Positions 46,774 through 54,736 of a stretch of 63,136 bases of DNA are shown piece by piece. Every line of letters starts with the position of its first letter. Position 1 is the stretch's first letter. The translations under genes were made by a program, and so were the position numbers. Source of the stretch: an uncultured Bacteroidota bacterium (lineage in GTDB: Bacteria; Bacteroidota; Bacteroidia; Flavobacteriales; Flavobacteriaceae); NCBI GenBank assembly GCA_902586905.1, contig CACIJH010000008.1, forward strand, positions 1-63,136, written 5' to 3'. Under the pieces are notes generated by a model. The model saw only the letters and a list, made by a program, of their open reading frames with translations. It ran no database searches and had not been told where the DNA came from.

Positions 46774-46779
46774 ATCACG

Positions 46780-46787
46780 TATTTTTG
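46780..46787 (+). promoter_or_regulatory. -7 promoter element before the second subunit III gene
   Basis: TATTTTTG matches TAnnTTTG in the 40-base gap between the two subunit III genes, 26 bases before the ATG at 46814. No clear -33 element; it may be a secondary start within the operon. Confidence 0.45.
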
Positions 46788-46813
46788 TACAACCAAAATA
46801 GTAATGCATTCTT

Positions 46814-47794
46814 ATGGACGCTACCTTGACAAACCAATCAGAAAATGAAAATATATGGGGAGGCGGTAACAAACCCCTAAATGCGAGTTATGGAAAAATG
46901 ATGATGTGGTTTTTCATCGTTTCCGACGCGCTTACTTTTTCAGGCTTTCTTGCAGCCTATGGCTTCTCTCGTTTCAAATACATCGATTCTTGGCCAATCG
47001 CCGATGAAGTCTTTAATCACTTCCCTTTTTTACATGGCGTAGATGCTCCGATGTACTATGTCGCACTGATGACTTTTATACTGATTTTCTCTTCAGTAAC
47101 TATGGTTCTTGCAGTTGATGCAGGCCATCATATGAAGAAAAATAAAGTCGCTTTTTATATGCTTCTCACAGTTGTTGGGGGCGCAGTCTTTTTGGGTTCA
47201 CAAGCTTGGGAATGGAAAAACTTTATCAATGGTCAGTATGGTGCAGTCGAAACAAAAGGGGGTCAGATCTTACAGTTTGTGAGTGCAGACACTGGGAAAA
47301 GAGTCAATTTGAGTTCGTTTGCAGCATCAATCCCGACAGATAGAGCACAACATCAATCTAAAAATGGGGTTTGGTATGTAACAGAATCCACTTTACCAAC
47401 CTACTCTTTGGATGAGGTTAAAGCAGGATTCCTAGCCAACGATCAACTGTTGATCAAAACCCAACAAAATGATGAGAGTGGGCATAAAATTGTGCTCAAT
47501 CGAGAGGATTCTATCAACAAAATCTCACAGGCCGTATATGTGGTTGAAGGAGCCAACCTCATTCGCAATGAATACGGAAGTCCACTATTTGGGAACTTCT
47601 TTTTCTTCATCACTGGCTTTCACGGCTTTCACGTTTTCACAGGAGTTTTAATCAACCTTATTATTTTCTTCAACGTAATCATTGGAACCTATGAAAAAAG
47701 AGGGCACTATGAAATGGTTGAAAAAGTCGGTTTGTATTGGCACTTTGTTGACCTTGTTTGGGTATTTGTATTTACATTCTTTTATTTGGTATAG
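46814..47794 (+). CDS. Cytochrome c oxidase subunit III with large internal insertion
   Basis: A 326-residue subunit III. Helices at about 28-50, 80-102 and 112-130 are followed by AWEWKNFI (131-138), where subunit III normally runs quickly to the next helix. Here about 100 extra soluble residues intervene (about 142-250), probably on the periplasmic side, before GNFFFFITGFHGFHVFTG (260-277) and a final YWHFVDLVWVFVFTFFYL. The insert has no cysteine or heme motif and resembles no domain I recognise. It may be a docking surface for ACIII or a cytochrome. Confidence 0.9.
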   Translation: MDATLTNQSENENIWGGGNKPLNASYGKMMMWFFIVSDALTFSGFLAAYGFSRFKYIDSWPIADEVFNHFPFLHGVDAPMYYVALMTFILIFSSVTMVLAVDAGHHMKKNKVAFYMLLTVVGGAVFLGSQAWEWKNFINGQYGAVETKGGQILQFVSADTGKRVNLSSFAASIPTDRAQHQSKNGVWYVTESTLPTYSLDEVKAGFLANDQLLIKTQQNDESGHKIVLNREDSINKISQAVYVVEGANLIRNEYGSPLFGNFFFFITGFHGFHVFTGVLINLIIFFNVIIGTYEKRGHYEMVEKVGLYWHFVDLVWVFVFTFFYLV

Positions 47795-47796
47795 TC

Positions 47797-48177
47797 ATGG
47801 CAGCAGAACATAAATTATCAATCTTTCGCGGTTATTTAACCTTCAAATCCATTACCCAAAAAATTTGGGGGGTTTTGATTTTTTTATCCATAGTCACTCT
47901 CATTGAGGTCGTTCTTGGTATTTTAAAGCCACAAGTGCTGATGAACACATTCCTAGGAATGAAGCTTCTCAATTGGATTTTTATCATCCTTACAATCATC
48001 AAAGCATACTATATCGCTTGGGACTTTATGCACCTGAGAGATGAAAGACGAAACTTTACCAGCTCGATAGTTTTACCACTTCTGATTCTTATCCCATATC
48101 TTGTTTTTATACTATTGATCGAGGCGGATTACATCTATGATGTGATGACAGACGGATTTGTTTCCTGGAATTTTTAA
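47797..48177 (+). CDS. Cytochrome c oxidase subunit IV family protein
   Basis: A 126-residue membrane protein with three helices (about 24-44, 60-78, 88-108). The third is preceded by KAYYIAWDFMHLRDERRNF, the pattern of bacterial oxidase subunit IV (COX4_pro). The frame extends 13 codons up into the preceding gene; the ATG at 47797, two bases after that gene's stop, gives MAAEHKLSIFRGY. It probably stabilises CuB loading in subunit I, as proposed for related subunits. Confidence 0.86.
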   Translation: MAAEHKLSIFRGYLTFKSITQKIWGVLIFLSIVTLIEVVLGILKPQVLMNTFLGMKLLNWIFIILTIIKAYYIAWDFMHLRDERRNFTSSIVLPLLILIPYLVFILLIEADYIYDVMTDGFVSWNF

Positions 48178-48186
48178 GACCATCAC

Positions 48187-48810
48187 GTGAAAAAGTACAT
48201 CGTACTTAGCGTGTTGTTTGTCCTTCCACTAGTGGTTTATCTTTTTTTTGCTTCTGGTGTAAATAACTTTGCAAAACTCCCAATCGTGACCAACACAGTT
48301 GTTGATGTTGCCGAGTTTTCTGATGAGCAATTCAAAGATAAAATCACCATCCTTGGGTTTTTGGGAACTGATGTTTCCCAAAAGAAGGGAAATGCACTAA
48401 ATCTCAATCAAAAAATCTACAAGCGTTTCCATGGTTTTGAAGACTTTCAATTTTTGATGGTTCAACCACAAGGCACCGAAGAGAAATGCCAGCAACTGGT
48501 CGATGAGCTGTCGCGAAGTACTCAAGTGGATACTACAGGATGGAAATTCGTATTTCTAGACCCTGTCCAAATTCAATTGGTCTTCGATCGGCTCAATACC
48601 CCCTTATCATTGGATGAAACCTTAGGTTCGCCTTATGTGTTTATCATTGACAAAGGGGTAGCGCTAAGAGGTAGGGACGATAATGATAATGTTGGATATG
48701 ATGCACGATCTGTAGCCGATATTCATAACAACATGGTAGATGATGTCAAAGTTATTTTGGCAGAATATCGTTTGGCGCTTAAGAAATACAACGCAGATCG
48801 AAAAATATAG
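48187..48810 (+). CDS. Membrane-anchored SCO/thioredoxin-fold-like protein without CxxxC
   Basis: A 207-residue protein with one N-terminal helix (residues 4-24) and a periplasmic domain. Its layout parallels the SCO protein that follows: KITILGFLGTDV matches the first strand, FQFLMVQPQG the second, and SPYVFIIDKGVALRGR the strand before the C-terminal helix. The SCO CxxxC position reads LGTDVSQKKG, and there is a single cysteine (in EEKCQQL). I infer a degenerate SCO paralogue that may assist oxidase assembly without binding copper in the usual way. Homology is by pattern only. Confidence 0.6.
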   Translation: MKKYIVLSVLFVLPLVVYLFFASGVNNFAKLPIVTNTVVDVAEFSDEQFKDKITILGFLGTDVSQKKGNALNLNQKIYKRFHGFEDFQFLMVQPQGTEEKCQQLVDELSRSTQVDTTGWKFVFLDPVQIQLVFDRLNTPLSLDETLGSPYVFIIDKGVALRGRDDNDNVGYDARSVADIHNNMVDDVKVILAEYRLALKKYNADRKI

Positions 48811-48812
48811 GC

Positions 48813-49514
48813 TTGAAAAAGAACGCATACATTGGTATATCTTTTATCGTTTTGGTGTTTGGGATCCTATTTGTACCCAAAATCGTTAATCGTATTCAAC
48901 AGCAGGATTGGGTGTCATCCAATCGCTTAAGTGCCTCTCAACATGAATTGGTGTATATCAATCTAAATGGAGAAAATAAAAAAGTCCCAGACTTTGTTCT
49001 GACCAATCAAGACAGTTTATTCATCTCCAATGAAGATTATCTTGGCAAGGTTTATCTTGTCGAATTCTTTTTTACAAGCTGCCCCACCATATGTCCTCGG
49101 ATGAATGTTAATATGAAAAAAATCGAGGCTGTTTTTGGTGATCGAGAAGATTTTGGAATCGCATCGATAACAATTGATCCTGAAACCGATACCCCTTCGC
49201 AACTCAAAACCTATGCAGAAGCATACGAAGTATTTAGTCCCAATTGGCATTTTCTCACAGGTGATCAAGACTATATTTATGAGCTTGCCAATCGAGGGTT
49301 TAATATCTTTGCAGGGATTAATCCCGATGTCGCAGGTGGCTTTGAACATCAAGGATATTTTGCTTTGGTAGACCAGCAAGGCTATATACGATCTCGTACC
49401 GATAGTGCTGGTAACCCAATAGTTTACTATCTTGGTATCGATGAAGAAGATGTCGATCAACAAGGCACAGAAATGCTGTTGGAAGACATCCCAAAATTGC
49501 TAGAAAATGAATAA
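48813..49514 (+). CDS. SCO1/SenC-family copper chaperone
   Basis: Delivers copper to, or reduces, the CuA site of oxidase subunit II. The 233-residue protein has an N-terminal anchor helix (5-20) and a thioredoxin-like domain. The copper site is complete: FFFTSCPTICPRMN (CxxxC, about residues 88-101) and the later histidine in GGFEHQGYFALVD. The start is a TTG at 48813, two bases after the preceding stop, since no ATG or GTG fits the anchor helix. The next gene starts inside its last codons. Confidence 0.92.
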   Translation: MKKNAYIGISFIVLVFGILFVPKIVNRIQQQDWVSSNRLSASQHELVYINLNGENKKVPDFVLTNQDSLFISNEDYLGKVYLVEFFFTSCPTICPRMNVNMKKIEAVFGDREDFGIASITIDPETDTPSQLKTYAEAYEVFSPNWHFLTGDQDYIYELANRGFNIFAGINPDVAGGFEHQGYFALVDQQGYIRSRTDSAGNPIVYYLGIDEEDVDQQGTEMLLEDIPKLLENE

Positions 49515-50046
49515 GAAAAAACTGTATAATCGACTTATTATCGTCACCTCAATTGCAATTCCTGTTGTTGTCGCGATTCTATTTCGTGTTCGAATACCAA
49601 ATGTAGAGCCTCTCGACCAGCTTCCCCCAATTTATGCTGGAATCAATGCACTCACAGCTGTGTTTTTGTTGATCGCCCTAGTTGCAATCAAACAGGGAAA
49701 ACGCAAATTGCACGAGAGCTTGATGAAGATTAATATCTTGTTTTCACTTGCCTTTTTGGTGATGTATATCGCCTATCATATGACATCCGACCCAACGCCT
49801 TATGGAATGGTCGATGGGGTGTTTGTAGCAAGTCAAACGTCCAAAACCATCTATCTAGTGATATTGGTATCACATATTATTTTGTCCATTGTATTAATTC
49901 CCTTGGTACTATTGGCCTATTCAAAAACAGTATTGGTGGATTTTGTTGCACATAAGAAAATAGCACGTATAGCCTTTCCCATCTGGCTGTATGTGACTGT
50001 TACAGGGGTTGTTGTATATCTGATGATTGCACCCTATTACACATGA
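49507..50046 (+). CDS. DUF420 membrane protein, probable oxidase assembly factor
   Basis: A 179-residue protein with five hydrophobic helices (about 8-25, 42-60, 72-90, 112-133, 150-172). Histidines are placed in helices as in the DUF420/YozB family: KLHESLMKINI, MYIAYHMTSD, LVSHIILSIVL and DFVAHKKIARIAFPIWLYV. The staphylococcal CtaM of this family is needed for aa3 oxidase activity, so a similar role in heme or copper insertion is likely here given its neighbours. It overlaps the SCO gene by 8 bases. Confidence 0.82.
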   Translation: MNKKKLYNRLIIVTSIAIPVVVAILFRVRIPNVEPLDQLPPIYAGINALTAVFLLIALVAIKQGKRKLHESLMKINILFSLAFLVMYIAYHMTSDPTPYGMVDGVFVASQTSKTIYLVILVSHIILSIVLIPLVLLAYSKTVLVDFVAHKKIARIAFPIWLYVTVTGVVVYLMIAPYYT

Positions 50047-50258
50047 AATCAATAAAAATTTTACTGGTTTGTAGCTTTTTGATTGGCAGTCAATTTCTCA
50101 CTGCACAGTGCTCGATGTGTAGGGCAGTACTCGAATCTGGAGCAGATGCAAAAATGGCAGAGCAATTAAACGATGGAATCGTCTATTTGATGATGATGCC
50201 ATACCTACTCGTGGGCACGATTGGATTTATTGTTTATCGAAAGTTCTACAAAAAATAA
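50043..50258 (+). CDS. Small membrane protein with CSMC motif
   Basis: A 71-residue protein with a signal peptide (1-21, ending FLTAQ) that should leave a mature N-terminus CSMCRAVLES, and one membrane helix (about 48-65) ending in a basic RKFYKK tail. After cleavage it would display a CxxC pair at the outer membrane-facing side, suited to binding copper or heme or to a thiol reaction. It overlaps the DUF420 gene as ATGA and is the last gene of the cox assembly cluster. I recognise no named family. The 147-base gap after it holds a 6-bp hairpin without T-run (50270-50290) and the ABC operon control region. Confidence 0.72.
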   Translation: MKSIKILLVCSFLIGSQFLTAQCSMCRAVLESGADAKMAEQLNDGIVYLMMMPYLLVGTIGFIVYRKFYKK

Positions 50259-50340
50259 TACTTTTGCTGAGTGACTTTATGATGGTCACTAATGAGAGTC
50301 GTTGGGGGTACTTAAATGATGCTGATGTAAAAAACCATTA

Positions 50341-50367
50341 CTTTGTAATGCATATTACCTTACAAAG
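50341..50367. promoter_or_regulatory. Inverted repeat (operator candidate) before the ABC-export operon
   Basis: CTTTGTAA (50341-50348) and TTACAAAG (50360-50367) are perfect 8-bp arms 11 bases apart. Between and overlapping them is a second dyad GTAAT/ATTAC around GCAT. The right arm ends three bases before the TATATTTG element, so a bound protein would cover the promoter, as a repressor would. Confidence 0.55.
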
Positions 50368-50370
50368 CCA

Positions 50371-50378
50371 TATATTTG
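50371..50378 (+). promoter_or_regulatory. -7 promoter element of the ABC-export operon
   Basis: TATATTTG matches TAnnTTTG, 27 bases before the ATG at 50406. The nearest TTTG (50342-50345) is 25 bases upstream and inside the left arm of the inverted repeat, too far for a standard -33. Confidence 0.6.
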
Positions 50379-50405
50379 CCCCAACCAAATTGTAATAATC
50401 TGCTT

Positions 50406-51110
50406 ATGATCGAGCTAAAAGACATCCACAAGTCGTATAACCTTAACTCCAATCCATTGCACGTATTAAAAGGAATCAACTTGTCAGTTGAAGAAGGAGA
50501 GATGGTGGCAATTATGGGCGCATCAGGGTCAGGGAAATCTACAATGCTTAATATTTTGGGGATGCTAGATGAGTCAGATGCTGGTACTTATACCCTCGAC
50601 AACAACCCAATCGTGAAGTTAAACGAGACAAAAGCAGCGCAATACAGAAACAAGTTTTTGGGTTTTGTATTCCAATCGTTTAATTTGATTTCTTACAAAA
50701 CCGCACTTGAAAACGTTTCTCTACCTCTTTATTATCAGGGATTGCCAAGAAAAGAACGTCAGATAAAAGCAAAAGAGCAATTGACAAAAGTTGGCTTGGG
50801 TGAACGCACACATCACATTCCAAGCGAGCTTTCGGGTGGTGAAAAACAAAGGGTTGCCATTGCTCGTGCTTTGGTCACCAATCCAATGGTACTTCTTGCC
50901 GATGAACCAACAGGAGCACTCGATACCAAAACCTCCTATGAGCTGATGGCATTGTTGCAAGAAATCAATGAACAAGGCAAAACGATTGTCGTGATTACTC
51001 ACGAATCGGACATTGCCGATATGTGTAAACGAATTGTGTACTTACGTGATGGTGTGATTGTTGAGGACAAAAAAATCAAACAGAAAAAAGCGAAAGACTA
51101 TGTGGAATAG
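50406..51110 (+). CDS. ABC transporter ATP-binding protein (MacB/LolD type)
   Basis: Cytoplasmic ATPase of a MacB-like exporter, 234 residues. Walker [10 protein letters not shown] (about 38-46), Q-loop FVFQSFNLI, signature [15 protein letters not shown] (about 139-153), Walker [13 protein letters not shown] and the H-loop VITHESD are all intact. The frame extends ten codons upstream through the promoter box; the ATG at 50406 begins [11 protein letters not shown]. It overlaps the first permease gene by 11 bases, and the order ATPase, permease, permease, adaptor, TolC shows one export system. Confidence 0.94.
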   Translation: MIELKDIHKSYNLNSNPLHVLKGINLSVEEGEMVAIMGASGSGKSTMLNILGMLDESDAGTYTLDNNPIVKLNETKAAQYRNKFLGFVFQSFNLISYKTALENVSLPLYYQGLPRKERQIKAKEQLTKVGLGERTHHIPSELSGGEKQRVAIARALVTNPMVLLADEPTGALDTKTSYELMALLQEINEQGKTIVVITHESDIADMCKRIVYLRDGVIVEDKKIKQKKAKDYVE

Positions 51111-52329
51111 GGATCGTTGGCGGGAGATTTTTGAAACCCTTCGTAAAAACAAATTGAGAGCTTCTCTTTCTGGTTTTACGATTGCTTTGGGGATATTCAT
51201 TTTTGTCACACTCTATGGCTTTGGCAATGGACTGAAAAATGCATTTCAAGAGTTTTTTCTAGATGATGCAACCAACACCCTGTGGATCTACCCTGCCCAA
51301 ACGACCAAACCCTACAAGGGATTTAAATCACGCCGGAATATCGAATTTAAAAACGATGATCTTGAAGATATACAAACCGATTTCAGTTTGTTTGTCGAAG
51401 GAATCACACCTCGAATTTCGAGAGGTGCCGAGGTCAGTTATAACACAGAGAGTAACTCATATACTGTTCGAGCAGTAGGGCCTGTTCATCAATCGATAGA
51501 AAAATCTTTGGTGTATGCTGGTCGCTACATCAACCAAATTGATGTCGAACAATACAGCAAGCATGCAGTGATTGGTCGTCTTGTAGCGAAAGATTTATTT
51601 AAATCTGAGGATCCAATGGGTAAGTTTGTCATCATCAACGACGTTGCTTTCAAAGTCGTTGGTTTATTCTATGACGAGGGTGGAGATAATGAGGAGAGGA
51701 TGGTTTATATCCCTTACACAACCCAACAGCGGTTGTTGGGAGGAACAGACCGAATTGACCAAATTGTGTTGACGTTTCGTCCCGAAATTGGATACAATGG
51801 CGCACTGCAACTCGAGGCAAATGTCAAAAGGTATTTAAAACGAAAACACTTTATTGATCCAGAAGACCCAGCTGGAATTTACGTTCGAAATGTGGCAAGT
51901 GACCTCAAACAAAATCAAGACTTTGCCTCTGTATTGCAATATATTGTAACCTTTGTGGGTATGGGAACACTGATTGCAGGGATCATAGGCATCAGCAATA
52001 TCATGGTTTATGTCGTTCGTGAGCGAACCAAAGAACTAGGGATTCGCAAAGCCATTGGTGCAACCCCCAAATCGATTATTGGTATGATTTTGCATGAGTC
52101 AATTTTCATCACCACAGTTGCTGGCTACCTTGGTTTGTTTGCTGGCGTAGGCACACTAGCGATGATAGGAGACAAGCTGGAAGATTTTTTTATTTATAAC
52201 CCACAAATTCACCTTGGCACAGCCATTTTTGCAACTTTTCTTTTGATAGGTTTTGGGGCAATTGCTGGCTATGTACCTGCCAAGCGTGCCGCCCGTATAA
52301 AACCCATCGTAGCACTAAGAGACGAATAA
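51100..52329 (+). CDS. MacB-like ABC permease 1
   Basis: A 409-residue permease with an N-terminal helix (about 25-45), a periplasmic MacB core domain of about 240 residues and three C-terminal helices with the FtsX-type signature RERTKELGIRKAIGATPKSI (about 322-341). It pairs with the next permease. The product starts [14 protein letters not shown] at an ATG inside the ATPase gene end. Four helices and coupling-helix layout are standard for type VII ABC transporters. Confidence 0.92.
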   Translation: MWNRDRWREIFETLRKNKLRASLSGFTIALGIFIFVTLYGFGNGLKNAFQEFFLDDATNTLWIYPAQTTKPYKGFKSRRNIEFKNDDLEDIQTDFSLFVEGITPRISRGAEVSYNTESNSYTVRAVGPVHQSIEKSLVYAGRYINQIDVEQYSKHAVIGRLVAKDLFKSEDPMGKFVIINDVAFKVVGLFYDEGGDNEERMVYIPYTTQQRLLGGTDRIDQIVLTFRPEIGYNGALQLEANVKRYLKRKHFIDPEDPAGIYVRNVASDLKQNQDFASVLQYIVTFVGMGTLIAGIIGISNIMVYVVRERTKELGIRKAIGATPKSIIGMILHESIFITTVAGYLGLFAGVGTLAMIGDKLEDFFIYNPQIHLGTAIFATFLLIGFGAIAGYVPAKRAARIKPIVALRDE

Positions 52330-53597
52330 TGTTTAAAATTCTATTTGACCGAGACACATGGCAGGAGATTTTTGGATCGATCCAAAAAAATCGCCTTCGC
52401 ACCATTGTCACCATTGTTGGTGTGTTGTGGGGGATTTTTATTTACATCACCCTTTCAGGTGCTGCCAAAGGTCTTGACAATGGTTTCGATCGACAGTTTG
52501 AAAACGTTGCGATCAATAGCATGTTTTTATGGGCGCAAAACACAAGTAAGCCTTATGGAGGCTTCAAAACAGGTCGAAGCCTACAACTGAAAATAGAAGA
52601 CGCGCAGTATTTGTATAATCGAGTACCTGAATTACAATATATCGCCCCTCGAAATGCAAGGGGCATTTTTGGGAGTGCTGCTCCAAGTGTCGTTCGAAAG
52701 AATAAAGGGGGAGACTATTCTATCTATGGTGATTATCCAATTTTCACCAAGATTGCCACAAAATTTATTTATGACGGAGGCCGCTTTATCAATCAAGCCG
52801 ATATTGATCAAGAACGTAAGGTTTGTGTAATTGGCGAGCGCACACAGTCTGAATTGTTTGAGGATAATGAAAACCCAATTGGGGATTATATTCGAATCAG
52901 TGGTGTATTTTTTCAAGTGATTGGTGTTCATAAATATATTCCGGGTGGTGGATTTGAGAGTGATTCAGATATTTTTATACCATTCACCACATTCCGAAAG
53001 TTATATAATACTGGCGATCGAGTGAACTGGTTTGCTCTTGCTGCCTATGACGATGCTGATATCCTCGCTGTGGAGGAGAAAGTGAAGGTAGCCATGCGAT
53101 CTAAATACAATGTACATCCAGAAGATGAACGTGCTTTTGGGGCTTTTAATCTAGGGGAAATTTTCAATCGAGTCATTGGCTTTTCAAAAGGGATGAACCT
53201 ATTGTCTTTGATTGTTGGTATTGCGACAATATTTGCAGGTATTATAGGCATCGGAAATATCCTGTTAATTTCTGTTCGGGAGCGAACAAAAGAACTCGGC
53301 ATTCGCAGGGCTCTTGGTGCAACGCCAAAGGAAGTGCGAAGCCAAATCATTCTAGAGTCTGTTTTTTTAAGCTTAACTTCTGGAATCATAGGCATTGTTT
53401 TGGGATCCTTTGTGCTAGCAATTATCAATGCTCTAACTGCTAGCAATACAACCTTTCCCTACACCAACCCAACTGTCCCATTATCATACATCGCTGCTGC
53501 TTTGATTTTGATGATAACACTTGGCACACTCATTGGTCTTATCCCAGCACAACGAGCAGTGAGTATTAAACCAATTGATGCATTACGAGAAGAATAA
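52329..53597 (+). CDS. MacB-like ABC permease 2
   Basis: A 422-residue paralogue of the preceding permease, starting MFKILFDRDTWQEIFGSIQ, parallel to its partner's [14 protein letters not shown]. It has the same four-helix layout and the signature RERTKELGIRRALGATPKEV. TAATG overlap with the preceding stop implies coupled synthesis, so the transporter is probably a heterodimer rather than a MacB homodimer with fused ATPase. The substrate is unknown; antimicrobial peptides, macrolides or lipoproteins are known for relatives. Confidence 0.92.
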   Translation: MFKILFDRDTWQEIFGSIQKNRLRTIVTIVGVLWGIFIYITLSGAAKGLDNGFDRQFENVAINSMFLWAQNTSKPYGGFKTGRSLQLKIEDAQYLYNRVPELQYIAPRNARGIFGSAAPSVVRKNKGGDYSIYGDYPIFTKIATKFIYDGGRFINQADIDQERKVCVIGERTQSELFEDNENPIGDYIRISGVFFQVIGVHKYIPGGGFESDSDIFIPFTTFRKLYNTGDRVNWFALAAYDDADILAVEEKVKVAMRSKYNVHPEDERAFGAFNLGEIFNRVIGFSKGMNLLSLIVGIATIFAGIIGIGNILLISVRERTKELGIRRALGATPKEVRSQIILESVFLSLTSGIIGIVLGSFVLAIINALTASNTTFPYTNPTVPLSYIAAALILMITLGTLIGLIPAQRAVSIKPIDALREE

Positions 53598-53614
53598 CAA
53601 TAATATATTTTACA

Positions 53615-54736
53615 ATGAATAAATACTTAAAATATCTACTTATCGCAGCCGGTATCGGAGGAGTCCTCTTTGCCACTGCCTATTTTATTAGAACCAACGC
53701 AACCTCATCAATCGTGTATGAAACAGAGACCTTGTTCACGACAAGTATTCTAGAAACGACTTTGGTCACAGGTAAAATTATCCCACAAGATGAAGTTGAA
53801 ATTAAGCCACAAATCCCAGGAATTATTCAAATGATTGCTGTTGAGGAAGGCGATCTAGTCAATACTGGTGACCTCTTGGCACGACTCAAGGTTGTTCCCA
53901 ACGAGCAAACACTAAACAGTGCAAAAGGACGAGTTGAAAATGCAAAACTGATCTTGACCAATGCAGAAAAAGATTTTGCTAGAAATCAGCAATTGTATAA
54001 AAAGGGAATTCTTTCGGAACGGGATTTTAACGCTGCCGAACTGAGTTATAACCAAGCCAAACAAGAACTGGTGAATGTGGAAAATGATTTACAGATTATT
54101 CGTGAAGGGTCCACTGGGGGTGATAGCTCAGCCAACACCAATATCCGAGCGACGGTTTCAGGAACAGTTCTTGAAGTTCCTGTCGAGGAGGGCGATCAAG
54201 TGATCGAGTCAAACAGCTTTAATGCAGGAACAACCATTGCCTCAATCGCAGACCTCGGTAAAATGATTTTTGAAGGAAAAGTCGATGAATCTGAAGTTGC
54301 TAAAATTAGTGTAGGCACAAAATTGAACGTTAGTTTGGGAGCTGTTCCTGACGAAGAGTTTGAAGCAAATTTGCGATTTATCGCACCCAAAGGAACTGAG
54401 GAGCAAGGAACAGTTCAGTTTAAAATCGAAGCAGATGTGTTTTTACCCAATGACTTAACAGTCAGAGCGGGCTACAGCGCCAACGCGTCTTTGGTCTTGC
54501 AGCAAAAAGATAGTGTACCTGCGATTCGAGAAGCATTACTTCAATTTGACAGCAAGACACAAGAACCCTATGTGGAGGTACAAACAGCAGAACAAACCTT
54601 TGAGCGTCGAGAGCTAACACTTGGGGTCTCTGACGGCATCAACGTTGAAGTCGTTGAGGGACTAGACGAGAGTGATCTTATAAAGGTTTGGAATAAAACA
54701 GAAGAACCAGACAAAGTAGATGAAAATGAAGAGTAA
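53615..54736 (+). CDS. Periplasmic adaptor (HlyD/MacA family)
   Basis: A 373-residue membrane-fusion protein linking the permeases to the TolC channel. It has an N-terminal anchor helix (residues 5-25), a lipoyl/barrel-sandwich half (DEVEIKPQIPGIIQMIAVEEGD) with the second half after the hairpin (RATVSGTVLEVPVEEGDQV), an alpha-helical hairpin (about 98-158), and beta-barrel and membrane-proximal domains. Its last 17 bases overlap the TolC gene. Confidence 0.92.
   Translation: MNKYLKYLLIAAGIGGVLFATAYFIRTNATSSIVYETETLFTTSILETTLVTGKIIPQDEVEIKPQIPGIIQMIAVEEGDLVNTGDLLARLKVVPNEQTLNSAKGRVENAKLILTNAEKDFARNQQLYKKGILSERDFNAAELSYNQAKQELVNVENDLQIIREGSTGGDSSANTNIRATVSGTVLEVPVEEGDQVIESNSFNAGTTIASIADLGKMIFEGKVDESEVAKISVGTKLNVSLGAVPDEEFEANLRFIAPKGTEEQGTVQFKIEADVFLPNDLTVRAGYSANASLVLQQKDSVPAIREALLQFDSKTQEPYVEVQTAEQTFERRELTLGVSDGINVEVVEGLDESDLIKVWNKTEEPDKVDENEE

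Noticed and set aside
50270-50290. Terminator after the 71-residue membrane protein
   Set aside because: AGTGAC/GTCACT can form a 6-bp hairpin, but the loop is nine bases and no T-run follows.
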